Source: Sphingobacterium multivorum
Lineage (GTDB): Bacteria; Bacteroidota; Bacteroidia; Sphingobacteriales; Sphingobacteriaceae
Assembly: GCF_900457465.1 (NCBI RefSeq)
Contig: NZ_UAUU01000011.1
Coordinates: 1,054,001-1,118,000 of the forward strand
DNA length: 64,000 nucleotides
Direction of reading: 5' to 3'
The notes under the pieces were generated by a model. That model ran no database searches. It was not told the origin of the DNA and saw only the letters and a list, made by a program, of their open reading frames with translations. Of this stretch, positions 56,800 through 64,000 are shown in pieces (position 1 is the stretch's first letter; every line of letters begins with the position of its first letter). The position numbers and the translations under genes were made by a program.

Positions 56800-58481
56800 A
56801 TGCAAACAGTTGAACAATTTAAACCTGATGTGATTATTATCGGAGCGGGTTTAGCAGGGCTTACAGCAGCAATGGAGGTTACCAATGCTGGTAAGAAAGT
56901 GCTTCTTGTAGATCAGGAGACAGCTGAAAATCTTGGTGGTCAGGCCTATTGGTCCTTTGGGGGCTTTTTCTTGTCAATTCATCTCAACAACGTCGTATGG
57001 GCATCAAGGATTCTTTTGAACTGGCTCGGCAGGACTGGATGGGAACTGCAGGATTTGACCGCGAGGAGGATTATTGGCCGCGACAATGGGCAGAGGCCTA
57101 CCTGAAATTTGCGACGGAAGAGAAGGCTGCTTACGTCGCTCAGCTCGGTATTAAGCTGATGTTTATGGTCGGTTGGGCTGAGCGCGGTGACGGATCGGCC
57201 TCGGGGCATGGTAATTCCGTTCCTAGATTTCATGTTAGTTGGGGGACTGGAACTGGCGTTGTGAAACCTTTTGTGGATAAAGCTTTTGCTGCGCAGGAAA
57301 AAGGTCTGCTGCGGTTTTGCTTTCGACATCGCGTGACAAAATTGCTAACGCAAGATGGCGCGGTCTTCGGAATTGCGGGCGATGTTTTGGAAGATGATAA
57401 CAAAGCAAGGGGTGTTGCTACCAACAGAAATATTCTTGCAGCGTTTGAATATTATGCAGATCAGGTCGTTATTGCTTCGGGAGGGATTGGAGCAAATCAT
57501 CAATTGGTACGCGAAAATTGGCCTGAACGATTAGGGAAAGCACCAGTGCAAATGATTTCAGGTGTTCCCGCCTATGTCGATGGAAAAATGATTGGAATTG
57601 CCGAAGAGGTTGGGGCTCATATGATAAACCGCGATCGCATGTGGCATTATACGGAAGGGATTGAAAATTGGAATCCAATATGGCCTATGCACGGCATCCG
57701 TATTTTATCTGGGCCGTCTTCATTGTGGTTTGATGCCCGCGGTAATAGGCTTCCAGCTCCTTATTTACCTGGATTTGATACCTTGGGTACACTCAGGCAC
57801 CTGCAAGAGACAGGCTTTTCTTATTCCTGGTTTATCCTGACACAGAAGATTATCAAAAAGGAGTTTGCTCTTTCAGGTTCAGAACAGAATCCGGATATCA
57901 CCAACAAGGATTATAGGTTATTTTTGAAACGCATTTTTGGGAAAAATGCACCTGGACCAGTTGAGGCTTTTAAGGAAAAGGGACCTGATTTTATTGTTTC
58001 GGACAATCTAAAGGATTTGGTCGCTCGTATGAATCGTTTGACAGGCGAAGATCTTTTGGATTATGAAACGATTAAAACGCAAATTGAAGCGCGTGACCGG
58101 GAGGTCGATAATAAGTTTTCAAAGGATACGCAAGTAAATTACATTCGAAATACACGAAACTACCTTGGTGATAAATTAGGTCGGGTGGCAGCCCTCCATA
58201 AAATCCTGGCGCCGGAAAATGGACCGCTCATTGCGGTACGTCTCCATGTGTTGACGCGTAAAACCTTAGGCGGTCTCAAAACGAATCTCCATTCGCAAGT
58301 ACTAACAAAGGATAACAAGGTGATAGCGGGTTTGTATGCAGCAGGCGAGGTGGCTGGATTTGGTGGTGGCGGCATGCATGGTTATCGAGCGTTAGAAGGT
58401 ACTTTCTTGGGCGGTTGTATATTCTCAGGCATGAAAGCCGGACAACATATTGCGCGTTTGCCAAAGGCAGCATTTACCTAA
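56800..58481 (+). pseudogene. FAD-binding dehydrogenase (ketosteroid-dehydrogenase-like), one frameshift
   Basis: About 560 residues in two frames. The first carries the FAD-binding GxGxxG (IIGAGLAGLTAAMEV) and LGGQAYWSFGG; the second continues at LFLVNSSQQRRMGIKDS and ends with the flavin-contacting block LYAAGEVAGFGGGGMHGYRA. One G missing in the run at 56959-56963 (five instead of six) explains the break. The family is usually annotated as FAD-binding dehydrogenase, related to 3-ketosteroid 1-dehydrogenases and fumarate-reductase flavoproteins. The substrate is unknown. Confidence 0.85.
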
Positions 58482-58651
58482 AAAATGTTTATGAAAGTCG
58501 ATCCTTTTCTTTATAATGCCAGCTTTTCCATCCGATGTTGTTGCCGGATAGCGTCGGCCCAGGCCATCGGTGGTTACATTTAACGTTAAAACAACATTTC
58601 TAGTAGGCAATCAATGCGATGTTTGCCTATTCAGATCAGAGTAAGAAATTA

Positions 58652-59522
58652 TTAAGTTTTTTTCTGGATAGAGCGCAGCGTTTGAAGAAGAACAGAAACG
58701 AGTACAAAAGCGAGCCCCACATAAAAGGAAGCATTGACTTGTTTGCCTTCGTTGAAGAATAAAAAAGCAATGATAATCGAATAGATGGGCTCAAGATTGA
58801 AACTCAAATTGACCGTAAATGCAGATAGCTTCTTGAGCGATTCGGCAAAAAGAACATAAAGACCAACCGTACAAAATAAAGACAGCAAGATTAAATAGAT
58901 CCCATCAGAAAAGCTTGGTATAAAACGTTCGGTGGGAAATAAATAATAGAAAAATAGGCAGTCCAAGTCCCAATACAATGGTGCCACTAAGCATTTGATA
59001 ATAGTTGAGTAATTTACTATCATATTGTTTGACCAATCGCTCATTGTAGATGGTGTATAGGGCCGCGAAAATAGTTGAAATTACACCCAAAATAATGCCC
59101 ACTTGATAAGAGCTATCAAAATGAAAGATTAAACTGATTCCGATCAAGGTCAACATGCTTAACATCAGCTGCGCCGCACTAAATCTTTTTTTATTGATGA
59201 TAGGTTCTAGAATGGCTGTGAAAAAACTGGTCAGGCAATAGCACACTACGCCAATGGAAATATTGGAAAACTTGATACTTCCATAGAAAAATATCCAATG
59301 GATGGTGAGCAATAATCCACCTCTTGCAATATTCAGTATATCTTTTGTCGATTTTAATCGCTCAATCTTGAATAATTTGAGGACAACGAAAAGAATGAGT
59401 GTTGAAAGTAAAACCCTAAACCACACGAGTGGTATCTGATTGAGGGTAATGAGTTTGCCGAAAACTCCGGTGAAGCCTGCGAGCAGTACCGCGGTATGAA
59501 GTACTAAATATGATTTTTTCAT
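58652..59522 (-). pseudogene. EamA/DMT-family transporter, frameshifted
   Basis: Two minus-strand frames give a ten-helix drug/metabolite transporter of about 290 residues: five helices (first LHTAVLLAGFTGVFGKL) and the second EamA half (FTVNLSFNLEPIYSIIIAFL). The break lies around 58935-58955, within a run of A and T (FLLF...PTERFIPSF). Cargo unknown; many carry amino acids or metabolites out of the cell. Confidence 0.75.
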
Positions 59523-59870
59523 AAGAAAAATGTCTTTCCCATAAAGGGAAATTTAAAAGCTAAATAAATAGTCAATCCTTGTATCATCCGAATTTGCTCC
59601 TGATCAGATGTCATTATTCGTTTGACATTGCGCTATGTTATTTTGCTGGTGGAGAAAGACAAGTTCTTCAGTCCATGGTTTTATGCTAGTTTTTAACAAA
59701 TATAGAAATTATCTACGGTATTCAAAGTCCTTTATTTCAGCCATTTTGTTGGATTAATATTCTTCATCCTAAAGACTAAATCTTATATTAGTGATCTCAC
59801 TAGGGGGATGCCCAAGATAATCGTCTTCCTAGTATTGAATATGCAATATCAATATAAACCAAACTAAACA
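59523..59870. other. Divergent intergenic gap without recognisable feature
   Basis: 348 bases between the transporter and the Gfo/Idh gene, which read apart. No coding frame, hairpin with T-run or clean promoter pair was seen. Confidence 0.5.
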
Positions 59871-61154
59871 ATGAAGAGGAAAGAATTTATTCGAAATACG
59901 AGTCTGTTGGCTGCATCGGCACTTTTTGCACAGACGAAAGTATTCGGTTTTCAAGCTGATACGGTCCGTGTGGGGCTGATCGGTACCAACGGTATGGGTT
60001 GGTCTAATCTGAAGGCTATCTTGAAAGTACCAGGCGTGCAGTGTACGGCATTATGTGATGTCGATGAAAATGTTTTGAAGAATCGCGCTGAGGAACTAAA
60101 GAAACGCAATATTGATGTGAAGACTTACATCGATTATAAAGATCTTCTGAAAGCAAATGACGTTGATGTTGTTATTGTCGCTACGCCCGATCATTGGCAT
60201 TGCATGCAAATGGTTGATGCTGTTGCGGCAGGAAAAGATGTATATGTCGAAAAACCAATTGGCAACTCCATTCGGGAATGTGAAATTATGGTTGCAGCTG
60301 CTAAAAAGTATAAACGTGTTGTACAGGTAGGGCAGTGGCAACGAAGCCAACAACATTTTAGAGATGCGATGGATTTTGTTCATAGCGGAAAATTGGGGAA
60401 GATACGCCTTGTTAAGGCTTGGGCTTATCAAGGTTGGATGAAGAGTATTCCGGTTCAGGCAGACGCTAATGTTCCTACTGGAGTACATTATGATAAATGG
60501 TTGGGGCCAGCCCCAAAACGTGCATTTAATCCCAATCGTTTTCACTTCAATTTCAGGTGGTATTGGGATTATGCGGGTGGCCTAATGACCGATTGGGGTG
60601 TACATATGTTGGATTATGCGCTGATCGGAATGAAAGTGTCAGATCCTGTTTTGGTAATGGCTGCTGGTGGTAAATTTGCTTATCCCGACGACGCCGCTGA
60701 AACACCAGATAGTCTAACAACGGTGTATGAGTTTGATGGATTTAATGTTCAATGGGAACAGGCGACAGGTATAGATTTGGGCCCTTATCAGAAGACTCAC
60801 GGCGTTGCTTTCATTGGTAATAATGGTACCTTGGTCGTTAATCGTGAAGGCTGGGAAGTTATTCCCGAGAAAGGACGAATGGACGCTGTCTCTTTCCAAC
60901 GTTCGCAGGACAATGGACTGGACAAGCATATGGTTAATTTCGTTGAAGCTGTTAGAAAGAAATCAGTAGAAGGTCTTCATGCTCCGATAGAAGCGGGGGC
61001 TCATATTGCGATATTCTCACAGATGGGAAATATTGCATACCGTTCTAAAAAGAAATTGTTTTGGGACAAACAAAAGCGCAGTTTCAATGATAAAGATGCG
61101 GACGGGTACTTAGTGAAAGTTTATCATAATGGCTATAATCTGCCTAAAGTGTAA
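59871..61154 (+). CDS. Secreted Gfo/Idh/MocA-family oxidoreductase
   Basis: 427 residues, intact. The N-terminus MKRKEFIRNTSLLAASALFA resembles a lipid-free or Tat-like signal of the kind common on Bacteroidota members. Rossmann domain (VGLIGTNGMGWSNL; ATPDHWHCMQMVDAVAAGKD followed by VEKP with the catalytic Lys) and the C-terminal domain with WYWDYAGGLMTDWGVHMLDYA. Substrate not known; such exported forms often act on glycan-derived sugars. Six bases before the fucosidase start, so co-transcribed. Confidence 0.9.
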   Translation: MKRKEFIRNTSLLAASALFAQTKVFGFQADTVRVGLIGTNGMGWSNLKAILKVPGVQCTALCDVDENVLKNRAEELKKRNIDVKTYIDYKDLLKANDVDVVIVATPDHWHCMQMVDAVAAGKDVYVEKPIGNSIRECEIMVAAAKKYKRVVQVGQWQRSQQHFRDAMDFVHSGKLGKIRLVKAWAYQGWMKSIPVQADANVPTGVHYDKWLGPAPKRAFNPNRFHFNFRWYWDYAGGLMTDWGVHMLDYALIGMKVSDPVLVMAAGGKFAYPDDAAETPDSLTTVYEFDGFNVQWEQATGIDLGPYQKTHGVAFIGNNGTLVVNREGWEVIPEKGRMDAVSFQRSQDNGLDKHMVNFVEAVRKKSVEGLHAPIEAGAHIAIFSQMGNIAYRSKKKLFWDKQKRSFNDKDADGYLVKVYHNGYNLPKV

Positions 61155-61160
61155 GGAAAT

Positions 61161-62927
61161 ATGGGTATGAAAGGTATCGTATTGGGTCTCGCTCTGGCGA
61201 CATTGTCTGCAAAGCAAGTTTCGGCGCAACAGATGGAAAAAATGTGGGATGGTCAAGGAGGAAAAAATTCCATTTCCCAAAATAGAGGGAAACTGTTCCG
61301 TGACGGCAAATATGCGATGTTTATCCATTGGGGAATCTATTCGCAGCTGGCAAATACCTGGAAGGGGAAAACGTTTTATGGCATATGGGAATGGCTCATG
61401 AACAAGAGCATGGCCAATATCCCCGTCGCTGACTACATGGCCGCGGCGGCGTCATTTCATCCAGATCATTTTGACGCTAAGGCGATCGTACAGCTTGCAA
61501 AAGATGCGGGGATGCGCTATATCGTGATTACGAGCAAACATCACGATGGATTTTCGATGTTTCATTAGAAAGTGAATTCGTTTAATATTGTTGAGGCGAC
61601 CGATTTTAAACGTGATCCGATGATTGAGCTCGCGAAAGCCTGTAAGGAAGCGGGGATCGGTTTTGGCTTCTATTATTCGCAAAATCAGGATTGGACTTAT
61701 CCCGGCGGAAATGGAGGTCCCAAGGTGGACGCAGCCGGTCATTCGAAAACATTTGACGATTATTTTTGGGAGAAATGCTATCCTGAGGTGAACCAGATTA
61801 CGACGCAGTATGGGCCGATAGAATTGGTCTGGTTCGATACGCCTGGTGGGATGGATAAGAAATACGCCCAAAAACTTGTCGAATTGGTTCATAAAAATCA
61901 ACCTGGGGCTTACGTGTCGGGACGTGTTGGACACGGACTTGGTGATTATTCTACTTTGGGGGATATGGAAGTACCACGGCAGAATGTTCCAGGTCTTTGG
62001 GAGGCAGTCGATGTAACCAATGACTCTTGGGGGTATGCTTGGTACGACAATAATTGGAAGAGTGCCCGTGAAATCTTGTCTCGTACATTGTCGACTATTA
62101 GCCGGGGCGGGACTTACATGTTAAATGTTGGGCCTAAACCAGATGGGACTATTCCTGAGCCAGCGAGCTTAGCTTTGCGTGGTGCTGGTGCGTGGATCCG
62201 AAAGTATCCAGCGGCCGTTTATGGTGCGCAAGCTTCACCTTGGGGGCACGCTTTGCCTTGGGGGGATGCTACTGTACAAGGACGTAAAATTTCATTATTG
62301 GTCTATCACTGGCCAACTAATGGAAAGTTGTTTGTTCCGGGCCTAACAAAGGGGATAACGTCGATCAATCTTTTAAACGCAGATGGGAAGAAAAAGTTAA
62401 ATTATACGACCGATGGAAAATGGTTGGAGATCAATATCCCATCGGTAGCTCCAGATCCACTGGTTTCTGTGATTGAGGTCGTTATGCAGGGGACACCTCT
62501 TATTGATAAAATGTTGGGTGTCGATCCGGCGATGGAGACAATTCTTCCTGTAGACTTTGCCGAAGTTGAAGGATGCCATAAAACCGGGAAATCCTGGATG
62601 GAGAAATTCGGTGAATGGAAACATGTCGTTCAAGTAGGGCAATGGAATGATCAAAGTAAACTAACGTATGCTATAGACATTGTTAAGCCAGGCTATTATC
62701 AAGTTGATCTAAATTATACAGGGCAGGGGAGAGTGGTGTGGAAGATCGAAAACTCGGCTGGAGAGATCGTGCAGAATCAACAAGCCGCTGCTTCAGTGTA
62801 TAATTGGTACCCATGGGGATGGATGAAATTTAAAGCCGCAGGAAGATACAGCGTTACTGTTTCATTTCTTGAAGGTGATGGTGACAAGGTCAGTCTCAGT
62901 GCACTTCGATTTAAACCTGTAGAATAG
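61161..62927 (+). pseudogene. GH29 alpha-L-fucosidase, one in-frame TAG
   Basis: One frame of 588 residues with a signal peptide ending VSAQQ, interrupted by TAG at 61566-61568 in HHDGFSMFH-stop-KVNSFNIVEATDF; fucosidases have Ser or Asp at this place (TCG to TAG is one change). The nucleophile Asp is 226 in LVWFDTPGG; WSRGGTYMLNVGPKPDG-like block (SRGGTYMLNVGPKPDGTIPE) is the GH29 hallmark. A C-terminal beta-sandwich follows. It removes terminal alpha-L-fucose outside the cytoplasm. Codon spacing shows the frame is otherwise perfect. Confidence 0.85.
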
Positions 62928-62956
62928 GCTGTTGCTGTCTATTCTACAGGTTTTTC
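62913..62956 (+). terminator. Terminator embedded in the fucosidase stop
   Basis: A 15-bp stem AAACCTGTAGAATAG / CTATTCTACAGGTTT whose left arm contains the last four codons and the TAG; then TTTTT. Confidence 0.85.
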
Positions 62957-63042
62957 AATCATCAATTTCTGTGCTTTCTGCCTTAATTGATGATATTCCC
63001 AAAAAAATCAAACAGGGATTTTTAGGCAGGCATTCGATTCAG

Positions 63043-63858
63043 CTAGTCTTGCATAAGAGTCTGTATTTTCTCAATAGAATCCTCATTCTCCAAAAACTCA
63101 AGATACGGTAACAAAGGTTCGATATCTTTTTTGTCCATTGTTTCTATGTCTTCAAATAAAGCATTTACAAAATCACTGCAAAAAGATTTGCCAAAGCTAT
63201 ACGTGATGATTCTCGCAAGATCATCACAATCGATTTCCGTGGCATTCAGATTAAATACAAGTTCAGGTATTTCGTAGTCGCCTTCTGCCGGATAGCCGAT
63301 ATACCTAAACATGCTTTCCTTCCAGACACGAAATAGAATTTGATGCGAGACATGTTTTCCAAAGTATTCGAACACCTTGGAAAGTAGATCGCAAGCTGCC
63401 TCCTTCTCAAAAACACCGGTAATGCTTTTGTCTATCAATTCAGCATAAGGAATGAAAATCGAGCTATCGAAATGAACATCAAAATTAGCGGTAAGCATAG
63501 CCAATATATGTTCTTTGGGCTGGATTCTTAGAAGTTGTCTTGCTGTTAATGAGGTTAAGTTGTGCTTTTGTTCTCGACCGTGGCTATCGGGGAGGAGCAC
63601 GGTGTGTTCTTTGTCGAGGAGCGAGATGACGAATTTCCAGTCTTCGGGCCTTTTGAGAATCCTGCAGTTATGAGCGAGATAACCGCTTCTTTTTGGGTCA
63701 GGTTTCTTGTCTCCGACAATAACTTCTCCAGGTTGAATAACATGTTCTGGAGGAACTTTAAACCTGCGTATATGCACAAAGAGTTCTTCTCCGGAAGGTA
63801 ACGCAAGAGTACCAAATCCTTTGTTATTGTCGAACCATTTGACAGCGCCGATAAACAT
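63043..63858 (-). CDS. Cold-shock-domain protein with a long helical C-terminal part
   Basis: The ATG at 63858 (MFIGAVKWFDNNKGFGTL) starts right at the cold-shock RNA-binding motif; an upstream in-frame start adds 17 residues. Residues 1-65 form the cold-shock fold (KGFGTL, ELFVHIRRF as RNP motifs; the second is divergent). The remaining 205 residues are helical and of no recognised family (SLLDKEHTVLLPD and an acidic tail). Single-stranded nucleic-acid binding by the first domain is inference from family. Reads towards the fucosidase. Confidence 0.7.
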   Translation of the reverse strand: MFIGAVKWFDNNKGFGTLALPSGEELFVHIRRFKVPPEHVIQPGEVIVGDKKPDPKRSGYLAHNCRILKRPEDWKFVISLLDKEHTVLLPDSHGREQKHNLTSLTARQLLRIQPKEHILAMLTANFDVHFDSSIFIPYAELIDKSITGVFEKEAACDLLSKVFEYFGKHVSHQILFRVWKESMFRYIGYPAEGDYEIPELVFNLNATEIDCDDLARIITYSFGKSFCSDFVNALFEDIETMDKKDIEPLLPYLEFLENEDSIEKIQTLMQD

Positions 63859-64000
63859 GGCTGGAGTTGAGTTTTGTTTCAATAGCATAAAGGTAATGAA
63901 TAAATGCATTTATTATGCATTGAAAATGAAATATTTGTAATTATTTGCCGTGAAAGACTTTTAACGGATCCGATGGATTCTTAGTCTACATGGTTAAGAA

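Noticed and set aside
3733..61568. UGA or UAG recoded as a sense codon
   Set aside because: Several genes end normally with TGA (936, 27950, 34346, 35357), the internal stops expect different residues, and most interruptions are frameshifts.
1..64000. tRNA, rRNA, insertion sequence, prophage or conjugative element
   Set aside because: No cloverleaf, rRNA block, transposase or integrase motif, terminal inverted repeat with target duplication, or phage gene was seen.

Overview
The window looks like chromosomal DNA of a Bacteroidota bacterium, most likely Sphingobacteriaceae and plausibly Sphingobacterium. Reasons: moderate-to-low GC, a SusC/SusD pair run by a hybrid two-component regulator, LytS/LytTR pairs, DUF4382 and DUF3823 lipoproteins, many secreted glycoside hydrolases, and several promoters with the Bacteroidota TTTG / TAnnTTTG elements. 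Genus is inference; no rRNA or other marker is present. I saw no tRNA, rRNA, CRISPR array, insertion sequence or prophage.

Layout. 1-3.2 kb: two gene fragments meeting head to head (outer-membrane protein, LytS kinase), an intact LytTR regulator, a TauE-type exporter and small hypotheticals. 3.3-9.1 kb: interrupted PIG-L deacetylase, DUF4382 lipoprotein, GH20 beta-hexosaminidase. 9.5-24.1 kb: a polysaccharide utilisation locus with hybrid regulator, SusC, SusD, DUF3823 lipoprotein, tandem GH43 protein and GH2 enzyme. 24.6-28 kb: DJ-1-like protein, Crp/Fnr regulator, MutS-like ATPase. 28.2-36.2 kb: large glycoside-hydrolase-like protein, pentapeptide-like protein, and a three-gene unit of PadR regulator, membrane protein and a lipoprotein resembling cholesterol-dependent cytolysins. 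36.3-46.9 kb: alpha/beta hydrolase, phosphate transporter, universal stress protein, GH16, DoxX-like proteins, AraC and Crp regulators, HAD hydrolase. 47-51.4 kb: outer-membrane receptor with an intact LytS/LytTR pair. 51.6-62.9 kb: redox and sugar metabolism (two aldo/keto reductases, two Gfo/Idh/MocA proteins, cyclase, FAD dehydrogenase, EamA transporter, GH29 fucosidase). 63-63.9 kb: a cold-shock-domain protein.

The oddest property is how many genes are broken. About seventeen of some fifty carry frameshifts (often in homopolymers) or in-frame stops, while the frames on both sides still read as one family. Either the base calls are poor or the region is decaying; raw reads would decide.

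Two things look new or under-described. One is the cytolysin-like lipoprotein (34365-35357), which lacks the C-terminal cholesterol-binding domain. The other is a set of four intergenic arrays with a degenerate 11-bp period and internal dyad symmetry (24262-24382, 26063-26117, 33051-33226, 37558-37667).
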